Under the pieces are notes generated by a model. It searched no databases and was not told where the DNA came from. It was given only the letters and a program-made list of their open reading frames with translations. The translations under genes and the position numbers were made by a program. A stretch of 64,000 nucleotides of DNA from Candidatus Roslinia caecavium (lineage in GTDB: Bacteria; Bacillota; Clostridia; Monoglobales; Monoglobaceae): contig CAJFTO010000002.1 of the NCBI GenBank assembly GCA_904419955.1, positions 1-64,000 on the forward strand, given 5' to 3'. Positions 19,794 through 29,766 of this stretch are shown here, piece after piece. Every line of letters starts with the position of its first letter. Position 1 is the first letter of the stretch.

Positions 19794-20753
19794 ATGAAGC
19801 CTATCAAGTTATTACCCGCATTCAAGGACTATCTTTGGGGCGGAACCAAGCTCAAAACCGACTTCGGCAAAAAGAGCGATCTCGATATCGTAGCCGAAAG
19901 CTGGGAGCTATCCACACACAAGGACGGCCAGAGCGTCGTCGCCGCAGGGCCGGACGCCGGTCTTACCCTGTCCGAATATATCGACAAACACGGGGAGGAG
20001 ATATTGGGTTCAAACGCCCAAAAGTTCGATTATTTCCCAATACTTATAAAGCTGATCGACGCTAAAGACAACCTATCCATACAGGTTCATCCGAGCGACG
20101 ATTACGCCCTTAAAAACGAGGGCGAGTACGGCAAGACCGAGATGTGGTACGTCTTAGACGCAAACGAAGGCGCGAGCCTGTACTATGGTTTTAAGTCGGA
20201 AATTACCAAGGACGAATTCGAGGAGCGTATAAACAACAACACTCTCCTCGAAGTTCTCAATAAGGTCGAGGTGCACAAGGGCGATATGTTCTTTATCGAA
20301 TCCGGAACCGTTCACGCGATAGGAAAGGGTATAGTTATCTGCGAGATCCAGCAGAACTCCAACACCACCTACCGCGTGTACGACTACGACCGAAGAGACG
20401 CGAACGGGAATCCCCGAGAGCTGCACATCAGGAAAGCGATCGACGTCTCCAATCTGTCGCCCGCAACTCAAACTCACTCTGCGTCCGAAACCGTCGAACA
20501 CGAAGGTTACTCAATCTCTCGTCTCGCGGAGTGCAAATACTTCACGGTAGATAAGGTCGAAGTCGGCTCCAAGGCGGATCTGACCGTCTCGACTGACAGT
20601 TTTAAGTCGATCGTCGTCACCGATGGAAGCGGCGTTTTGACCTTCGACGGCGAGAGCATGGATATTAATAAAGGGGACAGTATCTTCATCCCCGCTCAGG
20701 ACGCCGAGTACAGCGTCTCCGGCAAGTGCGAGCTTATAATCTCCCGCGTCTAA
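19794..20753 (+). CDS. manA: Mannose-6-phosphate isomerase, class I
   Basis: A 319-residue cupin enzyme converting mannose-6-phosphate to fructose-6-phosphate. It begins PIKLLPAFKDYLWGGTKL, typical of the Firmicutes type. Zinc ligands are visible in IQVHPSDDYA (about 99-108), the following KTEMWYVL and GTVHAIGKG. The C-terminal cupin half is present and ends in PAQDAEYSVSGKCELIIS. Length matches the short Gram-positive ManA. GCGGAGGTAACC precedes the ATG. It is co-transcribed with the RpiB-like isomerase and followed by a shared bidirectional terminator. Confidence 0.92.
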   Translation: MKPIKLLPAFKDYLWGGTKLKTDFGKKSDLDIVAESWELSTHKDGQSVVAAGPDAGLTLSEYIDKHGEEILGSNAQKFDYFPILIKLIDAKDNLSIQVHPSDDYALKNEGEYGKTEMWYVLDANEGASLYYGFKSEITKDEFEERINNNTLLEVLNKVEVHKGDMFFIESGTVHAIGKGIVICEIQQNSNTTYRVYDYDRRDANGNPRELHIRKAIDVSNLSPATQTHSASETVEHEGYSISRLAECKYFTVDKVEVGSKADLTVSTDSFKSIVVTDGSGVLTFDGESMDINKGDSIFIPAQDAEYSVSGKCELIISRV

Positions 20754-20804
20754 TGATATTATCATTCCGGAGAATATTCAATAATTAATATTGCTGAAAA
20801 ACAT

Positions 20805-20840
20805 AAAAAAATTGCGTTCTCACATGTAACGCAATTTTTT
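20805..20840. terminator. Bidirectional terminator between manA and the penicillin-binding protein gene
   Basis: Perfect 13-bp stem 20805-20817/20828-20840 with A-run and T-run at the two ends, serving both convergent transcripts. Confidence 0.88.
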
Positions 20841-20909
20841 CTTTTAATTAAAATTTAATTTCAAAACGCCGCTAATCAGAGCTTTTATGGGATCGATACG
20901 CCTTTGGTC

Positions 20910-22310
20910 TTAATAATCGTAACCGCTTATATCCAAAAATTTTCTCATAACGTCGCGAGCTATCGGTCCCGCAGTGGTTCCGCCCGCGTTGCCGTCGTTT
21001 TCAAGGACGACCGCGACGCATATCTTGGGGTCGTCGGCCGGAGCGTAACCCACGAACCAAGCGTGATCATCGCCCGAATCCGTTTCCGCCGTTCCCGTCT
21101 TACCCGCGACGTCTATTCCTCTGATCTGCGCGCTTCTTCCCGTTCCGTTCCTCTCCTCGACGACGCCCGTCATCATATCCTGCAAGAACGCCGCGCAGTC
21201 GGCGCTCATAACGTTATAGAGCGGCGTTACTTCGTGCTGATACATGATCGTACCCGACGACGTCACTACCTGCTCGACGATGTAGGGCTGGAGCATAACT
21301 CCGTTGTTCGCAACAGATGAGCCTATCATAGCCACTTGAAGAGGGGTCATTACAAGACCGCCCTGACCGATAGAAACCAACGCCGCGTCCAAGTCGCTCA
21401 TGTTGCTGTATTGTATTTCGCTCTTTGAGACCGGTATATCAAATGAAAACTCCTTGTTAACGCCAAACTTCTCCGCCGCGCTCTTTACTCTGTCGGCTCC
21501 AAGCTCGTAACCGAGTTCGCAGAATACCTGGTTGCTCGATACAATAAACGCTTCTCTTACGTCTAACGTACCGTATACCGAGCCGCCGTAGTTATCCACG
21601 CTGACGTCGCCCTGTCTGAATCCGCCGGTATCCTCGAACACTTCGTCGCTCATACCGTTTTCGTACGCCGCGGAAGCGGTCACTATCTTATATGTCGAAC
21701 CGGGCGGGTATAACCCCTGCGTCGCTCTCGGCAAGAACGGCGAATTTTCCTGCTCTACCATCTCCGACCATTCCTGTTCAAGGCTCGATGTATTCGGGTC
21801 GAAGTCGGGCAAACTCACCATCGCGAGTATCTGACCGGTAGTCGGCTCCATCGCGACCACCGCGCCTCTGCGGCCGTCCATTAATTCATACGCGTATTCC
21901 TGGAGCTCGTCTATCACAGACAGATACAGGTCGTAGCCGGAGCGCATTTCGTTGATCGTAAGGTTTATATCGCCCTTGCCCATAAGCTCGTCGTCGTAGC
22001 TCATCTCAAGCTCGCTCTTTCCGTATACCTGAGAATAGTAGCCGATAACATGGCAATATAGATTACCCCTCGGATAGTTGCGTATCCGGCTGTCTCCGTC
22101 CACTATCGTCTCCGCCAACAGATTGCCTTCGGAGGAATATATATTACCCCTTTTTACGTATCTCTCGTCCTCCCACTGACGCTTATTATACGGACTGCTC
22201 GCCACCTCGTCCGCCTGAAACATGTTGAACCAGACCAGATAGGTCATCAGCGACAAAAACAGCAGACATATAACGACGAGCGCCCTGATTATACGTTTAT
22301 TTGTATTCAA
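20910..22310 (-). CDS. Class B penicillin-binding protein (PBP2/PbpA-type transpeptidase)
   Basis: A 466-residue peptidoglycan cross-linking enzyme. One N-terminal membrane helix (about 8-28) is followed by a short dimerisation region and the transpeptidase domain. The catalytic motifs are SxxK in PPGSTYKIV, SxN in VSSNQVF and KTG in VAGKTGTAE. The region around MDGRRGAVVAMEPTTGQ is characteristic of the family. At 466 residues it is a short, PbpA-like member. The start is a TTG that overlaps the TGA of the upstream FtsW/RodA gene (TTGA), indicating translational coupling. The pair would form a glycosyltransferase-transpeptidase complex, as FtsW/RodA with class B PBPs generally do. Confidence 0.93.
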   Translation of the reverse strand: MNTNKRIIRALVVICLLFLSLMTYLVWFNMFQADEVASSPYNKRQWEDERYVKRGNIYSSEGNLLAETIVDGDSRIRNYPRGNLYCHVIGYYSQVYGKSELEMSYDDELMGKGDINLTINEMRSGYDLYLSVIDELQEYAYELMDGRRGAVVAMEPTTGQILAMVSLPDFDPNTSSLEQEWSEMVEQENSPFLPRATQGLYPPGSTYKIVTASAAYENGMSDEVFEDTGGFRQGDVSVDNYGGSVYGTLDVREAFIVSSNQVFCELGYELGADRVKSAAEKFGVNKEFSFDIPVSKSEIQYSNMSDLDAALVSIGQGGLVMTPLQVAMIGSSVANNGVMLQPYIVEQVVTSSGTIMYQHEVTPLYNVMSADCAAFLQDMMTGVVEERNGTGRSAQIRGIDVAGKTGTAETDSGDDHAWFVGYAPADDPKICVAVVLENDGNAGGTTAGPIARDVMRKFLDISGYDY

Positions 22311-23557
22311 TTACTTTGCCTCGCTTTCCGTTCCGTCTTTGCCGATATTGCCTGTATTATCCCAAGCGACATAAAACTGATGATCATAGACGTTCCGCCG
22401 TAGCTCACGAACGGGAGCGTTATTCCGGTCAGCGGGATGAACTTTGTGACCCCGCCTATTATTATAAACGTCTGGATCGCGAACATCACCGTGACCCCGT
22501 AGCTGACCGCCTTATCAAACGGATCGTCAGCCATTATCGCTATTTTAAAGCAGCGGTAGGCGATAAGGAAGAACAGCAGTATGACCGCCATACCTCCGAA
22601 GATTCCCATCTCCTCGCAGATCGCGGCGAATATGAAGTCGGAATGAACCTCGGGGATATAGTACGGCGAACCGTTTCCAAGTCCGCGTCCGAAGTATCCG
22701 CCCGACGCTATCGCCATAAGCGACTGGGTTATTTGGTAACCCTTATTCGACACGTCCGCCCACGGATCGAGCCAAGTCGATACTCTGACCTGGATATGAG
22801 ACAAAAATTTATATCCAAGCAAAGCGACGACGCAGGCCGCTCCTAAATTCAAGAACAGAAACTTCTTATCCTTCTCATAGACGTACATCATAAACAGGTA
22901 TATCGAATACATAACAAGAATGGTTCCCCAGTCTCTCTGTAGGACGAGAAAGCCTATAAACATGTACGATATCGCCAGCGTCTGCCATTTTACGCTTATT
23001 TTGTTAAACAGAGGCTTCTTCCACGACTCGGAATAATAACACGCCAGACACATTATATAAAGTATCTTTATTATCTCGGAAGGCTGAAAAGTCACCGGAC
23101 CGAACGATACCCAGTTCTTCGAGCCGTTTACCGTATTTCCGAATAGCAGCGTAAATACGAACAAAAACGTCCCGACCAAGAAATACAGCGCCCACAGCTT
23201 ATTCCAGATCTTGACGTTATAATAGACGATATACGCGGCAAAAAACGCGACGCCGCCCACTATTATCCACACTATCTGTCTGAACCCGTATTCAATATTG
23301 ATCCGGCACAGCATCAAAACGCCGATCATAAGCAGCATAAACACCATAAGTATTATGAACTTATCGCCCATATTAAGGCGCACCAAAATAGTATACATTA
23401 TACTGAATAGCGCCAGTATAGCCAACCCTGTATATATAATATTAATATTATAATCGTTTGAAACGTACAACAAACAGAATCCGAGTATATCCATCAATAT
23501 CAGCAGATACGCGGGTCTTCTGTAATTAGCCTTGCCCCTTAAAGCTCCTATCCCCAT
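22307..23557 (-). CDS. FtsW/RodA/SpoVE-family peptidoglycan glycosyltransferase
   Basis: A 416-residue polytopic membrane protein of the SEDS family with about ten helices. Family segments are visible: SKNWVSFGPVTFQPSEIIKI, RDWGTILVMYSIYL, ATRC-like WLDPWADVSNKGYQITQSLM and the C-terminal TGITLPFVSYGGTSMI. These proteins polymerise lipid II with a cognate class B PBP, which is encoded immediately downstream. The start was moved to the ATG at 23557 because AAGGTGGTG sits just upstream of it. FtsW, RodA and SpoVE cannot be told apart confidently here; the FHA-SEDS-PBP order is common in Actinobacteria and some Clostridia. Confidence 0.93.
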   Translation of the reverse strand: MGIGALRGKANYRRPAYLLILMDILGFCLLYVSNDYNINIIYTGLAILALFSIMYTILVRLNMGDKFIILMVFMLLMIGVLMLCRINIEYGFRQIVWIIVGGVAFFAAYIVYYNVKIWNKLWALYFLVGTFLFVFTLLFGNTVNGSKNWVSFGPVTFQPSEIIKILYIMCLACYYSESWKKPLFNKISVKWQTLAISYMFIGFLVLQRDWGTILVMYSIYLFMMYVYEKDKKFLFLNLGAACVVALLGYKFLSHIQVRVSTWLDPWADVSNKGYQITQSLMAIASGGYFGRGLGNGSPYYIPEVHSDFIFAAICEEMGIFGGMAVILLFFLIAYRCFKIAIMADDPFDKAVSYGVTVMFAIQTFIIIGGVTKFIPLTGITLPFVSYGGTSMIISFMSLGIIQAISAKTERKARQSN

Positions 23558-23731
23558 AAATAACACCACCTTGCGACAAAACCAAATTATTAGCTTTGGA
23601 TCAATTGCAGACGTCTCGATTCCTCGATCGCTCCTATCAACTTACGGACATTGTTAACAAAATCCGGCGGACGTTCTAAATGATAATTTAACCAAGCCCA
23701 TGATTTTATGAGTTTGACGACGCGCTCCGCG

Positions 23732-24178
23732 TTATATATCGAACACAAAATTTAATCCGCCTATACTTATAACGTCCTGAGGCTCTAAAACTACCTCCTG
23801 CTTAATACGCTGACCGTTTACCTGGGTTCCGTTGCGCGACCCCAAATCATCCAGATACCACTCGTCGTCCTCGCGCCAAATTATAGCGTGCTTTATAGAC
23901 ACAAATTTTTCATTTATCACAATATCGCAGTCTTTCCCTCGGCCTATGACCGCCTCGTCATATATAGTATAACGATGACGGAGTTCGTGCGTCAGCGGAA
24001 CTTTAGACTTGATCGGTCTTAAGCTCGCGCATTCAGTATCCTCGACGCTGTTTTCCTCAAAACGGCTCATCTTTTTCACATCCATGTAAATCAATCTGAT
24101 TACAAGAAAAATGAATACGTATATAATAAAAGTAAATACATAGCTCAGTATTGATGAAATAAAATTAAATATTGTCAT
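23732..24178 (-). CDS. Membrane-anchored FHA-domain protein
   Basis: A 148-residue protein with one N-terminal membrane helix (about 5-30) and a cytoplasmic forkhead-associated domain. Phosphothreonine-binding residues are present: VIGRGKDCDIVI, the SIKHA segment and LGSRNGTQVNG. FHA domains read Ser/Thr-kinase signals. This one lies upstream of the FtsW/RodA and PBP genes on the same strand (gap about 175 bases), so it probably links peptidoglycan synthesis to kinase signalling (inference). The ATG is preceded by GGGAGTG; the longer open frame starting at a TTG was not used. Confidence 0.88.
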   Translation of the reverse strand: MTIFNFISSILSYVFTFIIYVFIFLVIRLIYMDVKKMSRFEENSVEDTECASLRPIKSKVPLTHELRHRYTIYDEAVIGRGKDCDIVINEKFVSIKHAIIWREDDEWYLDDLGSRNGTQVNGQRIKQEVVLEPQDVISIGGLNFVFDI

Positions 24179-24369
24179 CCGTTTCACTCCCGTCAATTCA
24201 ATAAAAGGCGCCTCTCTGTTAATTAGCGGCTTTATCGTCTCCGTCCGGCAAAGAAATAATATTCCGACCGGTTATATACCGCGCCGCTAAAAGCTTTTTT
24301 CCATGCCCCGCCTATCTAATTGCCTGTATCGATATTTGAACGATCCGATCCTGTTAATATTTTACTAAG

Positions 24370-24398
24370 ATTATACCCCAAAATCCTGCGTTAGTAAA
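24370..24398 (-). promoter_or_regulatory. Sigma-A promoter of the FHA-SEDS-PBP operon
   Basis: TTTACT, 17-base spacer, TATAAT on the minus strand, giving a leader of roughly 185 bases to the FHA gene. Confidence 0.6.
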
Positions 24399-24474
24399 TA
24401 TCTATAATCAATAAAATAATTTTAATTTTTTATACTCTGCGGTTTATTTATAACATAACGCTTAATTCCTAAAC

Positions 24475-24511
24475 AAAAATAAAGGAATAGGGAATTGATC
24501 CCCATCCCTTT
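24475..24511 (-). terminator. Intrinsic terminator of the PrsA-like gene
   Basis: 13-bp stem 24481-24493/24499-24511 (two G-U pairs) with a 5-base loop, followed on the minus strand by ATTTTTG. Confidence 0.85.
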
Positions 24512-24533
24512 AAACCGTTCCTACATAAAATCT

Positions 24534-25976
24534 TTATGCGGCTGGAACCGCCGTTGCAGCAGTCGCGTCTACCGCGGCCGCGTCTGCCGGAACCTCTGTA
24601 GCCGCCGGAGCTTCTGTCGCAGGAGCTTCAGTAGCCTCAGCCTCAGCCGCCGCTTCTTCCTCAGCGGCAAGTTCTTCGTTTGCAGCTTGGATATCGTCCA
24701 TTATTTCCTTGACGGAAATATCCGCAAGGCGGCTTTCGTTTATCTTAACTTTAGCCTGCTCTCTCCAATATCCTTCAAGCTCATAAAGACCCGCGTTTCT
24801 CTTGATGATATGATAGCCGTAATCGCTCTTTACCGGCTCGCTTATCTCGCCTATACCAAGCGCGAACGCGGCTTCTTCAAATTCGGGAACCATCTGACCC
24901 GCAGTGAATGTATATCCCGTCTCGTCTTCGCCGGTATCCTCGTTGTACTGCGCCATCAGATCCTCAAACGACTGACTTCCGCTTATCGCAGCCTGATATA
25001 CCGTATCGGCGGTAGCCTTGACGGCGGCGTCGTCCGCCTGTATAGCCGCCTCGTCCGTGAGAGTCGAGTCGGTCATAAGCAATATGTGCTGTACCGTAGC
25101 GCGGTCGTCTCTTATATAGTTAGACATATCGACGCCTTCCGGCATATACTGATCGAGGTTCTCTTCGACTATCGACTGAGCCGTTTGAGACTTGATAGCC
25201 GTCGCGTACATTCTCTGATACTGTTTCGGCGACGAAATACCCATCGTTCTCGCTCTGAGCTTAAATCCGTCCTCGCCGAACTGGCTTACATAACCGTCTA
25301 CCGTAGATTTAACAGACTCGTCGTCCGATTCCGTCCACAATTCGTCCTCAGCCGCGTGCTCGTAACCGTACTGTATCAACAGTTCAGCGTCGATCGCTTC
25401 GTTAAGGGCTTCTGTTTTTATCTCGTCGGCCATTGTTTCGCCGCTATCCATCGTCTGATCCCAATCATAATCGGTCAAATCGCCGTCCGCCATATCGCCC
25501 TCTACCTCGTAGTACTTATTCATAGCCGTAGCGTAGATGTAGTAGCTGAGATCCTGATCCGTCACAACGTCGTCGCCTACGTCCGCTATAGTACTGCCCT
25601 GAGGTCTCGCAACCGGGCTGTTCATATAGTTGTTTATAGCCATAAATATAAGGAAAATCACTACAACCGCGGCAACGCAGCCTACGATTATGCCGACAAG
25701 CGCTCCCACGCTGAGGTTAACGCTCTTTTTCTCCTTTACAGGAGCCTTCTCAACTCCCGCGTACGCTTCGCTCGGTTCATCGCCCGTTTCGCTATTCATA
25801 TCCGGTTTCTGATAGTCGTCTTGGCTCTTTATAGCGTCGACGCGCTCCGAGGCCTCGTTGATCTCGTCTTTGATCTCGTCGGCGGCCGCTTTGATGTTAG
25901 AGCTAACGCCGTCTTTCATCTGTTCCAGCATTTCGTCGCTGTTTACAGACGCTTTCTTCTTGTTTTCGCTTTCCAA
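24534..25976 (-). CDS. Membrane-anchored parvulin-type peptidyl-prolyl isomerase (PrsA/SurA-like)
   Basis: A 480-residue foldase for secreted proteins. An acidic cytoplasmic N-terminus is followed by one membrane helix (about 83-107, [20 protein letters not shown]), a SurA-like helical chaperone region and a rotamase domain with VQHILLMTD and [19 protein letters not shown] (about 290-410). It has no lipobox, so it is anchored by the helix rather than as a lipoprotein. The last 50 residues are an Ala/Glu/Pro low-complexity tail (repeats like [14 protein letters not shown]). The start is TTG, chosen because AAAGGAGAG lies 8 bases upstream and no ATG is suitable. It follows mfd, as PrsA/SurA-like genes often do. 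Confidence 0.88.
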   Translation of the reverse strand: MESENKKKASVNSDEMLEQMKDGVSSNIKAAADEIKDEINEASERVDAIKSQDDYQKPDMNSETGDEPSEAYAGVEKAPVKEKKSVNLSVGALVGIIVGCVAAVVVIFLIFMAINNYMNSPVARPQGSTIADVGDDVVTDQDLSYYIYATAMNKYYEVEGDMADGDLTDYDWDQTMDSGETMADEIKTEALNEAIDAELLIQYGYEHAAEDELWTESDDESVKSTVDGYVSQFGEDGFKLRARTMGISSPKQYQRMYATAIKSQTAQSIVEENLDQYMPEGVDMSNYIRDDRATVQHILLMTDSTLTDEAAIQADDAAVKATADTVYQAAISGSQSFEDLMAQYNEDTGEDETGYTFTAGQMVPEFEEAAFALGIGEISEPVKSDYGYHIIKRNAGLYELEGYWREQAKVKINESRLADISVKEIMDDIQAANEELAAEEEAAAEAEATEAPATEAPAATEVPADAAAVDATAATAVPAA

Positions 25977-26156
25977 TTTCTTTACTCTCCTTTACCTAAA
26001 CTATAAATATGCAGTTAATTTATTTTGTAAACCTATAGCTGCTGAAAAAGCCCAAGTTCATAACATGAATTAACTTAATATTTCTGTCTATTATACTATA
26101 ACTTCTCCAAAACTTCCATACCTGTTGCAAAATTTTCTTATAAAATTTACATTTTA

Positions 26157-29100
26157 TTAATAGTTAACCGCAGATTCCATTATACTTTTAAGTTCCTTCA
26201 AGTATTCTCGTCCGCTAAAATCCTTTTTATCCTTTTTTATTCTAAAATTTATTTTCATTAATTTCGGATTTCTCATATAAATTTTACCTTTAGATTTTTG
26301 CATCAGATCCAACCATACATCCGGCTTCACCAAAGTATCGTTTTCGTCCGGATCGAATTTGGCCGTAACCTCCTCGCTTCCGCCGATCAGTTCGACGATC
26401 CCGCAATTTTTAGCGTATTCCTTTATAAGCGCTATCTCCATAAGGTTCTCTACCGGCTGCGGAACCGTGCCGTACCGGTCTTCTATCTCGTCGTATGCGT
26501 CGAACAGTTCTTCCTGCGATTTTATCGCGGCTATACGCTTATACGCCGACAGTCTCTGGCTGTGGTTGGATATATACGAATCGCTTATAAAAGCGTTGAC
26601 CGGCAGATCTATCTGGGTCTGGACGTCCTTCTCGACCTCCTCGCCCTTAAGCTCCTTGGCGGCTTCTTCGAGCAGCTTACAATACATCTCATAGCCGACC
26701 GACTCCATATGTCCGTGCTGCTGCGCGCCTATCAGGTTCCCGGTACCGCGGATCTCCAAATCGCGCATGGCTATTTTAAAACCGCTGCCGAACTCGGTAA
26801 ACTCCTTTATCGCTAAAAGCCGCTTTTCCGCGTCCTCGGTCAGCGTTTTATTGTGTCTGTAGGTCAGATACGCGTACGCCAGCCTGTTAGAGCGTCCTAC
26901 GCGCCCTCTAAGCTGATAGAGCTGAGCGAGTCCCAGTTTATCCGAATTCTCCATTATGATCGTATTGACGTTGGGTATATCGAGACCGGTCTCTATTATC
27001 GTCGTACAGACGAGCACGTCTATCCTGCCCTCCTGAAGATCCATCATGATCTGTTCAAGCTCGCTCTCGTGCATCTTCCCGTGAGCCGCCGCCACTCTCG
27101 CCTCCGGGACCAGCTCGGCAATCCTCGCCGCTATCTTGAATATTCCGTCCACGCGGTTATACAGATAATATACCTGACCGCCCCGGCCGAGTTCCTTGTT
27201 TATCGCCTCTCGAACCACGTCCTCGTCGTATTCAAGCACGTAAGTCGCGACCGGATAACGCTCGTTTGGAGGCTGGCTTATCACGCTCATATCTCTTATC
27301 CCCGACAGCGACATATACAGGGTCCTGGGTATCGGCGTCGCTGATAGAGTCAGCACGTCTATATCCTTTCGCATCTCCTTCAGCTTTTCTTTATGCGCCA
27401 CGCCGAACCGCTGTTCCTCGTCTATTATCAAAAGTCCAAGCTTATTGAACTTCACATTTTTCCCGAGCAGCTTATGCGTGCCTATAACTATGTCCGTCTC
27501 GCCCGTTCCAAGCTCCTTTATTACCCGTTTTTCCTCGGAACCGGTACAAAATCTAGACAGCATCGCTATATTCACAGGATAATCCTTCATCCGCTGTTTG
27601 AACGTATTATAATGCTGGGCGGCCAAAATAGTCGTCGGCGCCAGATACGCGACCTGATACCCGCTCGTAACCGCCTTAAACGCCGCTCTGAGCGCGACCT
27701 CCGTCTTTCCATATCCGACGTCGCCGCAGAGCAGTCTGTCCATTGGGTGCGGCTTTTCCATATCCTCTTTTACTTCGTCGATACTCCTAAGCTGATCGTC
27801 CGTCTCCTCATACGGGAACGCCGCCTCGAAATCGCGCTGCCATTCGTTGTCCTTATCGAACGCTATCCCCGGCGAATTCGCTCGCTTAGCGTAAAGCTCT
27901 ATCAGCTCCTTAGCCATATCCGCGGCCGCGGCTTTAACGCGCTGTTTTGTCTTGCTCCACTCTCCGGAGCCGAGCTTATTCAGGCGAACCGCGGATCCTT
28001 CCTTGCCGACGTGTTTATACACCAGATCCATTTGATCGGTCGGAACGTACAGAAAATCCTCGCCCCTGAACCTTATCTTCAAATAATCCTTTCTGACGTT
28101 TTCGACCGAAAGGCTCTCGATACCTATATACTGACCTATGCCGTAGTTCTGGTGAACTACGTAATCGCCCGCCTTAAGATCGGTAAAGCTGTCGATCTTT
28201 TCAGCGTTTTTCGGACGGTATTTTCGTCTCTTTTTCTTATCGCCGCCGAATATCTCCCTATCGCTTATCACCACGGTCCTGATCAGCGGCAGTTCGAAGC
28301 CATGACGAAGACTTCCGTGGGTTATAGATATAACTCCGGGCTCCGGCTCTTTATCGAGTTCGGCGCAGTAATTGCAGCTCAGCCCCTGTTCTATTATCCG
28401 TTTTTTTAAGTTTTCAGCCCTAACGTCGGAGCCGCCCAAGATTATTATCCTATAATTCTCCGAACGGTAAAAATCCAGAGTTTCATAAAAATATTCCATT
28501 CTGCCCTGAAAACCGCCGAGGCTTTTCGTCATAAAGTCGATCGTCTTTAACGCCTTATAATCGCCGCCGCTCGAGCTTAGAGCGCTCAGGCCTATAAACG
28601 GACGCTTGGTAAGCCGCGATAGCGCTTTTCTCAGCGGATAGTAATACTCTCCCGAAGCGTCCGGGATTATCCCGCGCCCCGCCATATCTGTCAGGTCCTG
28701 AGCAAAACGCTCGCTCTCCGCCTTATAGGCCTCGCTTATCCTTGCCCCGTCGTCCCAGAATACGATGTAGTTTTCGGAGATATAATCTATGAGCGTCGGC
28801 TTTTCATCATAGATATACGGAATATACTTATCTATCGACGGAAAGGCGATATTGTTTCTGAGCCTCTCGATATTCCGCCTCAAATTGGCGCATATCTTGC
28901 CCGACACGCCCTCCTCGTCCTCCTTTTGCTCCTCGATCTCGGACAGCCGGGCTATGAGCTTATCCCGCGTTTCGTCGTCTAAGATAAGCTCCCCCGCCGG
29001 AGTTATTTTGGCGGAGTCGAGACGATCGAGCGTCCGCTGGCTCGCAGGGTCGAAAGTTCTGACGGAGTCTATCTCTGTGTCAAAAAACTCGAGCCTTATC

Positions 29101-29687
29101 GGGTAGTCGCTGTAATACGGGAAAAAGTCGAGGATTCCGCCTCTTACGCTGAATTGCCCCGCGCCCTCGACCAGCTCCTCACGCCTGTAACCCATCGCGG
29201 TCAGCCGCCTTATTATCTCTTCAAGCTCTATATCGTCTCCCACGCTCAGCTCGAGCATATTTTTTACGTACATATCCTGCGGCGGCGTAACGCCGAGCGC
29301 CGCGCTAAGCGTCGTCACCACGCTGCAAGAATCTTTTTCACAGACGAGACGGTCGAGAACCGTAAGCCGCCGTCTGCTCACGTCGTTCGCCTTGGCCTCG
29401 ATATCGTAGAACATCAAATCGTTTGGCGGAAAATACAACACGCTATCCTCGTCGTCATAGCCGCCGAAGAAATATTTCAAATCGTCGCGCAATTCCTTGG
29501 CCGCAGTTTCGCTGTGGGATACGACAAACGCCGGTTTTTGCAATTCTTTGCACAGACAAAAAATCAGACACGCCCTAAGCGAGCCCGATACGCCTGTCAA
29601 GTTGACCGGGAATAGACCTTTTTTTAAACTGTCCTTCAATTCGGCGAAGTCCGCCGTCTCGTTTAAAATATCAATAAATCCTTTCAT
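26157..29687 (-). CDS. mfd: Transcription-repair coupling factor Mfd
   Basis: A 1176-residue superfamily 2 translocase that removes stalled RNA polymerase and recruits UvrA. It has a UvrB-like N-terminal module, the CarD-like RNA polymerase-interaction domain (DLKAGDYVVHQNYGIGQYIG, about 490-510), helicase motif I GDVGYGKTEVA, motif II DEEQRFG, motif III TLSATPIPRT and the RecG-like QLRGRVGRSN. A C-terminal TRCF domain is present. Length is standard. The ATG at 29687 was preferred to an upstream in-frame GTG/ATG run because it aligns with the usual N-terminus. Eighty bases downstream of pth, in the common Firmicutes order. Confidence 0.97.
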   Translation of the reverse strand: MKGFIDILNETADFAELKDSLKKGLFPVNLTGVSGSLRACLIFCLCKELQKPAFVVSHSETAAKELRDDLKYFFGGYDDEDSVLYFPPNDLMFYDIEAKANDVSRRRLTVLDRLVCEKDSCSVVTTLSAALGVTPPQDMYVKNMLELSVGDDIELEEIIRRLTAMGYRREELVEGAGQFSVRGGILDFFPYYSDYPIRLEFFDTEIDSVRTFDPASQRTLDRLDSAKITPAGELILDDETRDKLIARLSEIEEQKEDEEGVSGKICANLRRNIERLRNNIAFPSIDKYIPYIYDEKPTLIDYISENYIVFWDDGARISEAYKAESERFAQDLTDMAGRGIIPDASGEYYYPLRKALSRLTKRPFIGLSALSSSGGDYKALKTIDFMTKSLGGFQGRMEYFYETLDFYRSENYRIIILGGSDVRAENLKKRIIEQGLSCNYCAELDKEPEPGVISITHGSLRHGFELPLIRTVVISDREIFGGDKKKRRKYRPKNAEKIDSFTDLKAGDYVVHQNYGIGQYIGIESLSVENVRKDYLKIRFRGEDFLYVPTDQMDLVYKHVGKEGSAVRLNKLGSGEWSKTKQRVKAAAADMAKELIELYAKRANSPGIAFDKDNEWQRDFEAAFPYEETDDQLRSIDEVKEDMEKPHPMDRLLCGDVGYGKTEVALRAAFKAVTSGYQVAYLAPTTILAAQHYNTFKQRMKDYPVNIAMLSRFCTGSEEKRVIKELGTGETDIVIGTHKLLGKNVKFNKLGLLIIDEEQRFGVAHKEKLKEMRKDIDVLTLSATPIPRTLYMSLSGIRDMSVISQPPNERYPVATYVLEYDEDVVREAINKELGRGGQVYYLYNRVDGIFKIAARIAELVPEARVAAAHGKMHESELEQIMMDLQEGRIDVLVCTTIIETGLDIPNVNTIIMENSDKLGLAQLYQLRGRVGRSNRLAYAYLTYRHNKTLTEDAEKRLLAIKEFTEFGSGFKIAMRDLEIRGTGNLIGAQQHGHMESVGYEMYCKLLEEAAKELKGEEVEKDVQTQIDLPVNAFISDSYISNHSQRLSAYKRIAAIKSQEELFDAYDEIEDRYGTVPQPVENLMEIALIKEYAKNCGIVELIGGSEEVTAKFDPDENDTLVKPDVWLDLMQKSKGKIYMRNPKLMKINFRIKKDKKDFSGREYLKELKSIMESAVNY

Positions 29688-29766
29688 ATCCAATAACCTA
29701 CCAATAAAGTAAGCGGCCGCGCCGATCATAAGCGCGCCGCAAACATTCTATTAATAACGATACGTT

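Larger units (their letters stand above)
24179..24533. other. Intergenic region, FHA gene/foldase gene
   Basis: Contains the promoter at 24370-24398 and the foldase terminator at 24475-24511. No coding signal or RNA gene recognised. Confidence 0.6.

Noticed and set aside
24495-26006. 503-codon plus-strand open frame
   Set aside because: Antisense to the PrsA-like foldase gene, no ribosome site, composition of a shadow frame.
27393-28409. 338-codon plus-strand open frame
   Set aside because: Antisense to mfd, whose domains are complete; no start context.
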